Part shown: in pieces, positions 1 through 9,191 of the stretch
Layout: every line of letters starts with the position of its first letter
Numbering within the stretch: position 1 is the first letter of the stretch
Assembly (NCBI RefSeq): GCF_042675705.1
Contig: NZ_JBHTJJ010000001.1
Source: Ruegeria arenilitoris
GTDB lineage: Bacteria; Pseudomonadota; Alphaproteobacteria; Rhodobacterales; Rhodobacteraceae
DNA length: 64,000 nucleotides
Direction: 5' to 3' (one strand)
Notes under the pieces: generated by a model
The model's database searches: none
What the model saw: the letters and a program-made list of their open reading frames with translations, nothing else
What the model was told of the DNA's origin: nothing
Made by a program: the position numbers and the translations under genes

Positions 1-754
1 TGCCTTCCTTGTCGGCCTGGAACCACAGCTCGGCCAGACGGCCGGGAACGCCGTCCTGCTTGACGCCAAACGCGGGGATCGTCCACGAGTGGATCACGTC
101 AGCCGCGGTGACCTGCATCACAACCACCTTGTTGACGGGAACCACGACAGCTGTGTCGGTGGCCAGCAGCCACTCATCCTCGCTGTAGCCGGCATCGGCC
201 AGCTTGGCGCGCATCGCATCGTCCAGAACGAACGGGGTTACATCCGCATCGGCGGGGCGTGCACCCTCGTCTAGAGTGGCAGGGTGACCCAGCAGATAGC
301 TGTCGAACGCAAAGTCGTGATCAACATATTCATAGGTCCAGTACCACTGGTTGCCGATCACCTTGATGACGACATCACCCTCGGGGATTTCCTGCTGCTT
401 GAACAGCACAGGCAGCGAGAACGCACCGATGAAGACCAGGATCAGGATCGGGCCGATGGTCCAGGCGATCTCGACCGGGGTGTAGTGCGAGAACCGCGCC
501 GGGGTCGGGTTTACACGCTGGTTGTAGCGCATGATGCAGTATACCAGCAGGCCTGCGACCAGCAGACAGATCGCGGTGATGATAACCAGAATCATACCGT
601 CAAGGCGGTGAATCCCTTCGGCCAGGCTGGTGGCCGCCGGCTGGAAGCCCATGCCGCCGTCGACCGGCTTGCCGATGATCTCAAGATCCTGAGCCATGGC
701 GGGAAGGCTGGAGAGGGCTGCGAACACCCCCGAAAGCATCAAAGCATTCTTCAT
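1..754 (-). CDS. coxB: Cytochrome c oxidase subunit II (5' part, cut by window edge)
   Basis: Subunit II of the aa3-type cytochrome oxidase, which takes electrons from cytochrome c at its CuA centre. 251 codons are visible from an ATG at 754. Residues 1-22 look like a signal peptide ending AMA-Q. Two membrane helices follow at about 53-75 and 96-118, then the periplasmic cupredoxin domain. The aromatic motif GNQWYWTYEY (134-143) and the first CuA ligand His222 (VIHSW) are present. The CuA cysteines would lie beyond the left edge, so the gene is incomplete only because of the window. It is divergent from tldD, and the gap between them carries an FNR-type site. Identity is very secure. Confidence 0.97.
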   Translation of the reverse strand, partial: MKNALMLSGVFAALSSLPAMAQDLEIIGKPVDGGMGFQPAATSLAEGIHRLDGMILVIITAICLLVAGLLVYCIMRYNQRVNPTPARFSHYTPVEIAWTIGPILILVFIGAFSLPVLFKQQEIPEGDVVIKVIGNQWYWTYEYVDHDFAFDSYLLGHPATLDEGARPADADVTPFVLDDAMRAKLADAGYSEDEWLLATDTAVVVPVNKVVVMQVTAADVIHSWTIPAFGVKQDGVPGRLAELWFQADKEG

Positions 755-897
755 TTTCTGTCCTGATCGTTTGATCTTTGCGTCTCTGGCGAACAGGTGT
801 GAATCGGTCACACCTCTCCCGTTGTCTTTGGCCGCGTTAAAAACCATATTCCGGGAGGTAGATAAAGCAAAATGCTTGCGTCAAACAGACGCTATTT

Positions 898-911
898 TTG
901 ATCTGGATCAA
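898..911. promoter_or_regulatory. FNR/FnrL-type binding site
   Basis: TTGATCTGGATCAA is a perfect match to the FNR consensus TTGAT-N4-ATCAA. It lies in the coxB-tldD divergent gap, 19 bases before the tldD ATG and about 144 bases before the coxB ATG. If it sits at the usual -41.5 position it would serve a coxB transcript starting near 863. Its closeness to tldD would instead fit repression of tldD. Direction of control is inference. Confidence 0.7.
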
Positions 912-930
912 ACGCGAAAGGCCGCAACCC

Positions 931-2352
931 ATGACTCAAGCCCCGTTTCGCCCGTTCGAGACCGCATTGCCGCATGACGAGGCACTGGCCGTACTGCGCT
1001 CGGCCACCGCCGGGGCCGAAGACGGCGAGCTGTTTGTAGAGCGTCGGAAATCCGAAACACTTGCCTTTGACGATGGGCGCCTGCGCACCGCATCCTACGA
1101 TGCCTCCGAGGGATTCGGGCTGCGTGCCGTGCAGGGTGATGTGGCCGGTTATGCCCACTCGACCGATGTATCAATGCCCTCGCTGAAACGTGCTGCGGAA
1201 ACCGCCCGGCTGGCGGTTGGTGACGGCGGCGGCACTTTGGCCGACGCGCCAAGGCGCACAAACAAGCAGCTTTATACGGATGCAGACCCGATCGAATCCG
1301 CCAGCTTCCCGGTCAAGGTCGAGACTCTGCGCGAAATCGACGGATTTGCGCGCGATCTGGATCCCAGGGTGGTCCAGGTCAGCGCCGTGATCGCCGCGTC
1401 CGTGCAAGAGGTCGAGATCCTCCGCCCCGATGGCACCATGGTACGCGACGTTCGTCCGATGACCCGCCTGAACGTGTCGGTCATCGTCGAACAGAACGGC
1501 CGACGCGAAAGCGGATCGGCCGGCGGTGGCGGCCGCGTTGGTCTGGACGGCCTGATTGACCCGTCCGATTGGCAGGATAAGGTCCGAGAGGCGCTGCGCA
1601 TTGCTTTGGTCAACCTTGATGCCGTTCCCGCTCCGGCCGGCGTGATGGAAGTTGCACTGGGCCCCGGCTGGCCCGGCATTTTGCTGCACGAGGCCATCGG
1701 GCATGGCTTGGAAGGAGACTTTAACCGCAAGGGGAGTTCGGCCTTTGCCGGGCTGATGGGGCAGCGGATCGCCTCCAAGGGCGTGACCGTGGTGGATGAC
1801 GGAACGATCCCGGATCGTCGCGGATCGATCACCGTGGATGACGAGGGAACGCCCAGCTCGCGCACCGTGCTGATCGAAGACGGCATCCTGACCGGCTACA
1901 TGCAGGACCGCCAGAATGCGCGCCTGATGGGAGTATCCCCCACCGGTAACGGGCGGCGGCAAAGCTATGCGCACAAACCTATGCCGCGCATGACCAACAC
2001 GATCATGCTGGGCGGCGATGCTAACCCGGCGGACCTTGTTGCCGAAATCAAGGATGGCATCTGGGCCGTAGGTTTCGGCGGCGGCCAGGTCGACATCACC
2101 AACGGCAAATTCGTGTTCAGCTGTACCGAGGCCTACCGGGTCGTGAACGGCAAGATCGGCGCGCCGGTCAAGGGCGCAACGCTGATCGGCGACGGTCCTT
2201 CAGCGCTGAAACGTATCCGGGGCCTGGGCAACGACATGGCTCTGGATCCCGGCATGGGAACCTGCGGCAAGGACGGTCAGTGGGTGCCTGTGGGTGTGGG
2301 GCAGCCTACGGTGCTGATGGAGGGGCTGACGGTCGGAGGATCCGCCGCCTGA
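931..2352 (+). CDS. tldD: TldD metalloprotease-family protein
   Basis: TldD normally acts with TldE (PmbA) as a zinc metalloprotease that degrades small peptides and modified peptides. The 473-residue product has the family signature HEAIGHGLEGD, with the metal-binding HExxxH at residues 253-258, and the glycine-rich C-terminal half typical of the family. I place the start at ATG 931 because AAAGG lies just upstream and the product then has normal length; an upstream in-frame start at 898 would add 11 residues that overlap the FNR site. A tldE/pmbA partner is not in the window. It is transcribed away from coxB, an arrangement I recall from other Rhodobacterales. Confidence 0.95.
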   Translation: MTQAPFRPFETALPHDEALAVLRSATAGAEDGELFVERRKSETLAFDDGRLRTASYDASEGFGLRAVQGDVAGYAHSTDVSMPSLKRAAETARLAVGDGGGTLADAPRRTNKQLYTDADPIESASFPVKVETLREIDGFARDLDPRVVQVSAVIAASVQEVEILRPDGTMVRDVRPMTRLNVSVIVEQNGRRESGSAGGGGRVGLDGLIDPSDWQDKVREALRIALVNLDAVPAPAGVMEVALGPGWPGILLHEAIGHGLEGDFNRKGSSAFAGLMGQRIASKGVTVVDDGTIPDRRGSITVDDEGTPSSRTVLIEDGILTGYMQDRQNARLMGVSPTGNGRRQSYAHKPMPRMTNTIMLGGDANPADLVAEIKDGIWAVGFGGGQVDITNGKFVFSCTEAYRVVNGKIGAPVKGATLIGDGPSALKRIRGLGNDMALDPGMGTCGKDGQWVPVGVGQPTVLMEGLTVGGSAA

Positions 2353-2579
2353 TGCGAATCGCGCGCTTTCGGCCGGCACCATGGTTAATCCGTGCTGCCG
2401 GCCCGGCGGGAAAGAACCGTAGCGCATCAAAAATGACAGTCTGAGAAAAGTTATTACTTTCAAATGTTTGCGCGCCTATTTCGCGAAGCCCACGCTGGAA
2501 CACACTAAAATTTTCTGCGATTCACAAGCTGTTAACCCGTCACGCCGTAAACCAGTTCTGCAATCAGGCGGAGCGACGG

Positions 2580-3710
2580 ATGACCGAAGAGCAGCTTTCT
2601 TCCAATCACCCCCCACTCCCACCCACCACGGAAGAGGACCGGTTTTCCTGGCTTCGCCTGTTGCGCTCGCGCAAGGTTGGCCCGGCAACGTTCCGGCGCC
2701 TGATGCACGAACATGGCTCGGCGCAGAATGCGCTGGCCGCGTTGCCGGAATTGGCACGCGCTGCCGGAATTGAAGGGTATGAAATATGCCCGCCCAGCGT
2801 CATCGAGGCGGAACTCAAGGCCGCAAAAGCCGCAAAAGCGCGGCTTTTGTGCCTTGGGGCCGCCGACTATCCAATGGCACTGACCGATCTGAACGATGCC
2901 CCTCCTATGCTTTGGGCAATAGGCGACGTGTCGGTGCTTCAGCGCCCGATGATCTCGCTTGTCGGCGCCCGCAACTGTTCGTCCTTGGGAACCAGGATGG
3001 CGCGGGCTCTGGCAGGTGGTCTGGGTGAGAGTGGCTACGTAGTCGTCTCCGGCTTGGCCCGCGGTGTTGACACCGCCGCGCATCTGGCCACGCTGCAAAC
3101 GGGAACCGTTGCGGTCATGGCCGGTGGCGTCGACATCATATATCCGGCGGAAAACAAGGAACTGGCCTGCAACATCGCGACCAAAGGGCTGCGCATCTCC
3201 GAACAACCAATGGGCGTGACCCCGCAGGCCCGCCACTTTCCTCGCCGCAACCGGATCATATCGGGTCTGTCTCAGGCCGTTGTCGTCGTCGAGGCTGCCG
3301 CCAAGTCCGGCAGCCTCATCACGGCGCGCGACGCACTGGATCAGGGACGCGAGGTTCTTGCCGTGCCCGGCCATCCGTTCGACGCCCGCGCCGCCGGATG
3401 CAATCTTCTGATCCGTGAAGGCGCCACACTGGTGCGCTGCGTGCAGGATGTGATCGACGCCCTGCCCCCGCAGCCGCGCAGCGCACCCAATCTTGCCCCC
3501 GATACGGCGCCCGTCGCGCAGACAATCACTCCTCCCGAGGCGCTCCACGCCCGAATCCTGGAACGGTTGGGGCCTTCGCCTTTGGCCGAGGACCAGTTGA
3601 TCCGGGATGTTGATGCGCCCGCCAGCGTGATCGGCCCCGCTTTGATCGATCTGGAGCTGGATGGATTGATCCGTCGCCAGCCGGGCGGGTTGCTGAGCCT
3701 CGCCGTGTGA
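2580..3710 (+). CDS. dprA: DNA processing protein DprA (Smf)
   Basis: DprA binds incoming single-stranded DNA and loads RecA during natural transformation; it is also widespread in non-competent bacteria. The product has 376 residues. The Rossmann-like core starts near residue 126 with SLVGARNCSS and continues through VVSGLARGVDTAAH, the most conserved DprA stretch. The last 65 residues or so (EDQLIRDVDAPASVIGPAL) form the DML1 winged-helix domain found in alphaproteobacterial members. GGAG lies before the ATG. The next gene, topA, follows after 149 bases, a common dprA-topA pairing. Confidence 0.96.
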   Translation: MTEEQLSSNHPPLPPTTEEDRFSWLRLLRSRKVGPATFRRLMHEHGSAQNALAALPELARAAGIEGYEICPPSVIEAELKAAKAAKARLLCLGAADYPMALTDLNDAPPMLWAIGDVSVLQRPMISLVGARNCSSLGTRMARALAGGLGESGYVVVSGLARGVDTAAHLATLQTGTVAVMAGGVDIIYPAENKELACNIATKGLRISEQPMGVTPQARHFPRRNRIISGLSQAVVVVEAAAKSGSLITARDALDQGREVLAVPGHPFDARAAGCNLLIREGATLVRCVQDVIDALPPQPRSAPNLAPDTAPVAQTITPPEALHARILERLGPSPLAEDQLIRDVDAPASVIGPALIDLELDGLIRRQPGGLLSLAV

Positions 3711-3859
3711 TCTGCCGAGGTGGTTCCAACCCGGGCAGACCGTCTCAATTTGGCCGGATTTCGGGCCTTTCAGACTGTGCATTGACAAATCCATCTTGCC
3801 CTACACATTTTGCACGGCCATAGAAGGCGCCCAATCCGTCGAGCGAGGTTTTTAACTAA

Positions 3860-6475
3860 ATGCCTGTAGTTGTTGTAGAATCCCCGGCCAAAGCAAAAAC
3901 GATCAATAAATACCTTGGCCCCGACTACACGGTCCTGGCCTCTTACGGACATGTTCGCGACCTGCCTCCGAAGGATGGATCGGTGGATCCCGACCACGAG
4001 TTTTCGATGACTTGGGAGGTCGGAGCCGACAGCCGCAAACACGTCAAGGCCATCGCCGACGCGCTCAAGGACGACAACGCGCTGATCCTCGCCACCGACC
4101 CCGACCGCGAGGGCGAGGCGATCAGCTGGCACCTGCAGGAGGCGCTGACCAAACGCCGCTCGATCAAGAAGGATACGGCCGTCAGCCGGGTGACCTTCAA
4201 CGCCATCACCAAGGATGCGGTGACCAAGGCGATGCAGAACCCGCGCGAGGTGGACATGCCGCTGGTCGAGGCGTACCTCGCCCGGCGCGCGTTGGACTAT
4301 CTGGTCGGCTTCAACCTGTCGCCGGTTCTGTGGCGCAAACTGCCCGGCGCGAAATCGGCCGGGCGCGTGCAATCGGTCTGTCTGCGCCTGATCGTCGAGC
4401 GCGAGATGGAGATCGAGGCCTTCAAGCCCGTGGAATACTGGTCGGTCAAAGCGCTGTTCGAAACGCCGCGCGGCCAGACCTATGAAGCACGACTGGTCAC
4501 GCTGGCCGGCAAAAAGCTGGACAAACATGACATCGCCAACGCCACCCAGGCTGAACTGGCGGTGCAGGCGATCACCAGCCGCGCGCTGAGCGTGACCTCG
4601 GTCGAAGCGAAGCCAGCAGCGCGTAATCCCAGCGCGCCGTTCATGACCTCGACCCTGCAGCAGGAAGCCAGCCGCAAATTTGGCATGGGCGCCCGCCACG
4701 CGATGCAGGTGGCCCAGCGTTTGTACGAGGCCGGACACATTACCTATATGCGAACTGACGGCATCGACATGGCCCCCGAGGCCGTCGCCGCCACGCGGGA
4801 CGCGATCAAGGACCGGTTCGGTGCCGAATACGTGCCGGACAGCCCGCGCATGTACAAGAACAAGGCCAAGAACGCGCAGGAAGCGCACGAATGCATCCGG
4901 CCCACGGACATGAGCAAAGATGCGGCCGCCCTGAAACTGTCGGATGACGATCAGCGCAAGCTGTACGATCTGATCTGGAAGCGCACGATCGCCTGCCAGA
5001 TGGCTGCCGCGCGGCTGGAACGCACCACCGTCGAAATCGGCAGCGATGACGGTCAGGTGGGCCTGCGCGCCACCGGTCAGGTCGTGCTGTTCGACGGCTT
5101 CATGCGCGTCTACGAGGAAGGCCGCGACGATGTCGAGGACGAGGATGACAAGCGCCTGCCCCAGATCATGCAGGGTGATCCGGCGCGCTTTGCCAAGACC
5201 ACGCTGAAGGATCAGTTTGACAAGGCCACCGCCGACGGCGCGGAAAAGAAAGCCATCCTGTCGGACAACCAGGCGGTTCTGGCGCTGCAACACCACACCC
5301 AGCCGCCGCCGCGCTATACCGAGGCGACCCTGGTCAAACGGATGGAAGAGCTGGGCATCGGACGACCCTCGACCTATGCCTCTATCGTCACCACGATTCA
5401 GGACCGCGGTTACGTCCGCAAGGACAAGAACCGCCTGATCCCCGAGGAAAAGGGCCGGATCGTCACGATCTTCTTGTTGAATTTCTTCCGTCAGTACGTG
5501 GGTTACGAATTCACCGCCAACCTCGAAGAACAGCTGGACGAGGTGAGCGACGGCGCCCGCGACTACAAGGACCTGCTTTCCAAGTTCTGGCGCGATTTCT
5601 CGGCCGCGATCGCCGAGACGTCCGAGCTGCGGATCTCGGAGGTGCTCGACAAGCTGGACGAGGCGCTGGCCCCGCAGCTGTACCCCCCGCGCGAGGATGG
5701 CTCTGATCCGCGCATCTGCCCCAAATGCGGGGTCGGACGGCTGCACCTGAAAACCTCGCGGACCGGCGGGTTCGTGGGCTGCGGGAACTATCCGGAATGC
5801 AACTATACCCGCCCCATCGCTGGCGAAGGCGCCGAGGGCGAGGAACGTCTGCTGGGCCTGGATGGCGAGGATGAGATCTGGCTGAAATCCGGACGCTTCG
5901 GGCCCTATGTCCAGCGCGGCGAAGCCACGCCCGAGAACAAGAAACCGCCGCGCGCCTCTTTGCCCAAGGGTTGGAACAAGGACGACATGGACCTTGAAAA
6001 GGCGCTGACCCTTCTGAGCCTGCCGCGCGAGATTGGCGAGCACCCCGAGGGCGGCATGATCAGCGCCAATTTCGGGCGCTTCGGTCCCTATATCATGCAC
6101 CAGCTGCCGGACGAGGCGAAGCCGGTCTATGCCAACCTCAAAGATCCCAACGACGTGTTCGAGATCGGCATGAACCGCGCCGTCGAACTGTTGGCGGAAA
6201 AGCGCGCCAATCCCGGGCGGCGGGGGCGGGCTGCGGCCAAACCGCTGAAGGATCTGGGCGAGCATCCCGATGGCGGCGCGATCCAGGTTCTGGACGGGCG
6301 CTATGGGCCTTATGTGAAGTGGGAAAAGGTAAACGCGACCCTGCCCAAGGACATCAAGCCCGAGGATGTGACGCTGGAAATGGCGGTGGAATTGGCCAAT
6401 GAGAAGGCCGCCAAGAAAGGCACCCGCAAAAAGGCGGCGCCCAAGAAGAAAGCCACCAAGAAGAAAGCCGGCTGA
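3860..6475 (+). CDS. topA: DNA topoisomerase I
   Basis: Type IA topoisomerase that relaxes negative supercoils through a covalent tyrosine intermediate. In the 871-residue product the N-terminal Toprim domain shows VVVESPAKAKTI (Glu7) and the DPDREGEA acidic motif near residue 80. The catalytic tyrosine is Tyr296 in ITYMRTDG. A four-cysteine zinc ribbon begins at about residue 620 (CPKCG, then CGNYPEC). The C-terminus has repeated Topo-C modules and a lysine-rich tail after about residue 845, expected to bind DNA non-specifically. Length and domain order are normal for an alphaproteobacterial TopA. Confidence 0.98.
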   Translation: MPVVVVESPAKAKTINKYLGPDYTVLASYGHVRDLPPKDGSVDPDHEFSMTWEVGADSRKHVKAIADALKDDNALILATDPDREGEAISWHLQEALTKRRSIKKDTAVSRVTFNAITKDAVTKAMQNPREVDMPLVEAYLARRALDYLVGFNLSPVLWRKLPGAKSAGRVQSVCLRLIVEREMEIEAFKPVEYWSVKALFETPRGQTYEARLVTLAGKKLDKHDIANATQAELAVQAITSRALSVTSVEAKPAARNPSAPFMTSTLQQEASRKFGMGARHAMQVAQRLYEAGHITYMRTDGIDMAPEAVAATRDAIKDRFGAEYVPDSPRMYKNKAKNAQEAHECIRPTDMSKDAAALKLSDDDQRKLYDLIWKRTIACQMAAARLERTTVEIGSDDGQVGLRATGQVVLFDGFMRVYEEGRDDVEDEDDKRLPQIMQGDPARFAKTTLKDQFDKATADGAEKKAILSDNQAVLALQHHTQPPPRYTEATLVKRMEELGIGRPSTYASIVTTIQDRGYVRKDKNRLIPEEKGRIVTIFLLNFFRQYVGYEFTANLEEQLDEVSDGARDYKDLLSKFWRDFSAAIAETSELRISEVLDKLDEALAPQLYPPREDGSDPRICPKCGVGRLHLKTSRTGGFVGCGNYPECNYTRPIAGEGAEGEERLLGLDGEDEIWLKSGRFGPYVQRGEATPENKKPPRASLPKGWNKDDMDLEKALTLLSLPREIGEHPEGGMISANFGRFGPYIMHQLPDEAKPVYANLKDPNDVFEIGMNRAVELLAEKRANPGRRGRAAAKPLKDLGEHPDGGAIQVLDGRYGPYVKWEKVNATLPKDIKPEDVTLEMAVELANEKAAKKGTRKKAAPKKKATKKKAG

Positions 6476-6590
6476 TCCCGGCTCCCCGCAGGCGGTTAGG
6501 TAGAAATACCACCCGCCCGCAGGTTTCATTGACTTCCCAATGACGTGGCGGCACAACCTGCCCATCACCATGTCATTGGGGGAGTTTTCC

Positions 6591-7295
6591 ATGAAGAAAG
6601 TCTATGCCAATGCCACCGAGGCCCTCGATGGGATACTTCGGGATGGCATGCTGATCGCGGCCGGCGGGTTCGGCCTGTGCGGCATTCCCGAATTGCTGCT
6701 GCAGGCGATCAAGGAGTCGGGTGTGAAGGATCTGACCTTTGCCTCGAACAACGCAGGCGTCGACAATTTCGGCATCGGCATCCTGCTGCAGACGCGGCAG
6801 GTCAAGAAGATGATCAGCTCGTATGTCGGTGAGAACGCCGAATTCATGCGCCAGTACCTGTCGGGCGAGCTTGAGCTGGAATTCACCCCGCAGGGCACCC
6901 TGGCCGAGCGCATGCGCGCCGGCGGCGCGGGCATCCCGGGCTTCTATACCAAGACCGGCGTCGGCACCGTGATCGCCGAGGGCAAGGAGCACAAGGAGTT
7001 CAACGGCGAGACCTACATCCTCGAGGAAGGGATCTTTGCCGATCTGGCCATCGTCAAGGCATGGAAGGCCGACGACACCGGCAACCTGGTGTTCCGCAAG
7101 ACCGCCCGCAACTTCAACGTGCCGGCGGCGACCTGCGGCAAGATCTGCGTGGCCGAGGTCGAAGAGATCGTGCCGCGCGGCTCGCTGGATCCCGACTGTA
7201 TCCACCTGCCCGGCATCTATGTGCACCGGGTCATCCAAGGTCAGCACGAGAAGCGCATTGAACAGCGCACCACCCGCAAGAAGGAGGAAGCGTAA
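6591..7295 (+). CDS. scoA: 3-oxoacid CoA-transferase, subunit A
   Basis: Alpha subunit of a two-subunit family I CoA-transferase that moves CoA between succinate (or acetate) and a 3-oxoacid such as acetoacetate. The 234-residue product begins MKKVYANATEAL and contains the family segment AAGGFGLCGIPELL and the FASNNAG loop. I chose ATG 6591 because GGGGGAG lies 6 to 7 bases upstream; a further 17 upstream in-frame codons look non-coding. Its stop overlaps the next start by one base (TAATG), indicating translational coupling with subunit B. The succinate versus acetate donor cannot be settled from sequence alone. Confidence 0.93.
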   Translation: MKKVYANATEALDGILRDGMLIAAGGFGLCGIPELLLQAIKESGVKDLTFASNNAGVDNFGIGILLQTRQVKKMISSYVGENAEFMRQYLSGELELEFTPQGTLAERMRAGGAGIPGFYTKTGVGTVIAEGKEHKEFNGETYILEEGIFADLAIVKAWKADDTGNLVFRKTARNFNVPAATCGKICVAEVEEIVPRGSLDPDCIHLPGIYVHRVIQGQHEKRIEQRTTRKKEEA

Positions 7296-7921
7296 TGCCC
7301 TGGGACCGCAATCAGATGGCCGCGCGCGCGGCCGAGGAACTGAAAGACGGCATGTATGTGAACCTCGGCATCGGGATTCCGACGCTGGTGGCGAACTATG
7401 TGGGCGACAAGGACATCACCCTGCAATCGGAAAACGGCATGCTGGGCATGGGCCCCTTCCCCTATGAGGGCGAAGAGGACCCGGACCTGATCAACGCCGG
7501 CAAGCAGACCATCACCGAACTGCCCCGCACCGCTTATTTCGACAGCGCCACGTCTTTTGCCATGATCCGCGGCGGCAAGATCGCGGCGGCGATCCTGGGC
7601 GCGATGGAGGTCGACGAGAAAGGCGACCTGGCCAACTGGATGATTCCGGGCAAGCTGGTCAAGGGCATGGGCGGCGCGATGGACTTGGTGGCCGGCGTCG
7701 GACGGGTCATCGTGGTGATGGACCACACAAACAAGCACGGCGACAGCAAGGTGCTGAAGGAATGCACCCTGCCGCTGACCGGCAAGGGCGTGGTTGACCG
7801 CATCATCACCAACCTGGGCGTGCTGGACGTCGTCGAAGGCGGCCTGAAAATCGTCGAACTGGCCGATGGCGTCAGCGAAGAAGATATGCGCGCGGCGACC
7901 GAGGCGACCATCGTCAGCTGA
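7295..7921 (+). CDS. scoB: 3-oxoacid CoA-transferase, subunit B
   Basis: Beta subunit and partner of the preceding gene. The 208-residue product carries the catalytic glutamate motif SENGMLGMGP (Glu46), the residue that forms the glutamyl-CoA thioester in family I CoA-transferases, and the conserved MIRGGKIAAAILGAMEVD segment. The start codon overlaps the subunit A stop. The gene ends just before a strong intrinsic terminator, so the two subunits form a complete bicistronic operon, probably used in ketone-body or 3-oxoacid (for example polyhydroxybutyrate-derived) metabolism. Confidence 0.95.
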   Translation: MPWDRNQMAARAAEELKDGMYVNLGIGIPTLVANYVGDKDITLQSENGMLGMGPFPYEGEEDPDLINAGKQTITELPRTAYFDSATSFAMIRGGKIAAAILGAMEVDEKGDLANWMIPGKLVKGMGGAMDLVAGVGRVIVVMDHTNKHGDSKVLKECTLPLTGKGVVDRIITNLGVLDVVEGGLKIVELADGVSEEDMRAATEATIVS

Positions 7922-7947
7922 CTGCTGAGCAAACAGAGAAATCGAAA

Positions 7948-7975
7948 GGCCCGCCAATCGGCGGGCCATTTTTAA
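7948..7975 (+). terminator. Rho-independent terminator after scoB
   Basis: A perfect 8-bp GC stem, GGCCCGCC (7948-7955) and GGCGGGCC (7960-7967), with loop AATC is followed by ATTTTTAATT. It also lies at the very end of the convergent transglycosylase gene and may work weakly in that direction. Confidence 0.82.
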
Positions 7976-8838
7976 TTCATGGACTGAAAGACGCACCCGT
8001 CGGAAATCAGCATCGGCGGAGTGGCGCACAACGCTCGGGCCACCTGGAAGGCCGCGAGAACCTTGGGGACATAGTCCCGCGTTTCAGCATAAGGCGGGAC
8101 GCCATTGTGCTTTCGCACCGCGCCTTCACCAGCGTTGTATCCCGCCAGGACGAGAATCGGATCGTCGTTGAATTCACCCATCAGCCAATCGAGGTACTTC
8201 ACGCCGCCGGCGATATTCTGTTCCGGCAACATGCTGTCGGTTACGCCGAACCGCTTGGCCGTGGCAGGCATCAGCTGCATCAAACCCTGTGCTCCGGCCG
8301 AGCTGACAGCAGTGGGGCGACCGCCTGATTCAACGGACATGACCGCAAGGACCAGCGCTGGCGACACTTTTGTTCCTACAGTCGTACGGAGAATATCGAC
8401 CCCGCGCTGCTCGACGATCTTTTGGAGGTTCTGCAGCCGCGGAGATGAAATCTGGGTCGCCGCCAGAGCCTGCAGGGCTTCATCAAGGCGGCCAGGGCCG
8501 GCTCGAGCCATATCCGGCGATACCTTGTCCCAGAACGCCTTGTACGCGCCCTCGGGGGTCTTTTTCTTCATTATGTCCGGGAAGGCCGCCGGAGGGACTT
8601 TAGTCCGGGCTATGATATCGGGCACGACCAAATCGGGGCCCGTGCTGGGCGCTGACGGTGCTGATGCGTGTTCTTGCGGACTGATCTGAACCGTCACTCG
8701 CGGGCGTTCCCCCGCTTTGGGAGCCTTGATCCGTTTGTAAACGCCGCGTGGCTCGATATCCGCGGCAGGTGCCGGAGCCGCCACGGCAACCAGCAACGCC
8801 AAAACGCCGGCGCATGTCAGTGCGTCCCGGAAAACCAT
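7972..8838 (-). CDS. Lytic transglycosylase (SLT, GH23 family)
   Basis: Periplasmic murein-cleaving enzyme. The product has 288 residues from ATG 8838, preceded by GAGG; an ATG at 8853 would add five residues. The N-terminus is a signal peptide ending near AAPAPAAD. After a linker, the C-terminal SLT domain shows the catalytic glutamate in VMSVESGGRP, then GLMQLMPATAKRFGV and AGYNAGEGAVRKH, all hallmark motifs. Immediate proximity to the Tad pilus genes may reflect a need to open peptidoglycan for the secretin, but the opposite strand and separate promoter make this only a suggestion. Confidence 0.9.
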   Translation of the reverse strand: MVFRDALTCAGVLALLVAVAAPAPAADIEPRGVYKRIKAPKAGERPRVTVQISPQEHASAPSAPSTGPDLVVPDIIARTKVPPAAFPDIMKKKTPEGAYKAFWDKVSPDMARAGPGRLDEALQALAATQISSPRLQNLQKIVEQRGVDILRTTVGTKVSPALVLAVMSVESGGRPTAVSSAGAQGLMQLMPATAKRFGVTDSMLPEQNIAGGVKYLDWLMGEFNDDPILVLAGYNAGEGAVRKHNGVPPYAETRDYVPKVLAAFQVARALCATPPMLISDGCVFQSMN

Positions 8839-9191
8839 TTCTGCCTGCCTCATCTGTTCTTTTGAGTTGATTTGATACGCGAATCTTCCCGCAAGGCCAG
8901 AAAAACAAAGCGAATTGGGGCGATTTTGCCTCATTTGGCGCAATTTTGCACCGCCGAAACAGCGTGGCAGGTTGGTGTCGAAATTTTTTTATTATTTACT
9001 TCAACGAGTTACCAGATTAGTGACCAAAAAGTTAAGCCTGAGGCAAAAAATTCGTTGTTTGGCCCAATTCCTGCCACGCACGAGGGGCAAACATAGTGCC
9101 ATACCGAGACGGTCATGAGCCGACTGAGAGATGAAGCTCTGAAAGACCCCGAGGTTTTATTGACTTTTTGATCCTTTAGGAGGGACGTAAC
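8839..9191. other. Intergenic region before the first Flp pilin
   Basis: This 353-base divergent gap is much richer in A+T than its neighbours. It contains one clear -24/-12-like element (listed separately) and a degenerate relative at 8934-8949 with one base less spacing. A copy of AATTGGG is at 8913-8919. I see no convincing open frame or tRNA. The gap presumably holds the promoters of the transglycosylase and the pilin gene, and leaves the pilin with a long 5' leader. Confidence 0.5.
9058..9078 (+). promoter_or_regulatory. Sigma-54-like -24/-12 element before the first pilin
   Basis: TTTGGCCCAATTCCTGCC has GG (9061-9062) and GC (9073-9074) separated by exactly ten bases, the sigma-54 spacing. 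The -24 half (TTGGC) fits well and the -12 half (CTGCC) fits partly. The GC lies 118 bases before the pilin ATG. An almost identical element precedes the second pilin. Confidence 0.45.

Noticed and set aside
2353..2440. Terminator after tldD
   Set aside because: The GGCCGGCAC/GTGCTGCCGGCC pairing needs a bulge and a 12-base loop, and no U tract follows.
3770..6592. Open frame of about 940 codons on the minus strand across topA
   Set aside because: It is a mirror of topA caused by high GC and third-position bias; the translation is low-complexity and has no recognisable motif or ribosome site, while topA is unmistakable.
8934..8949. A further sigma-54 element near the transglycosylase start
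   Set aside because: TTTGGCGCAATTTTGC has nine instead of ten bases between GG and GC, which normally abolishes sigma-54 recognition.
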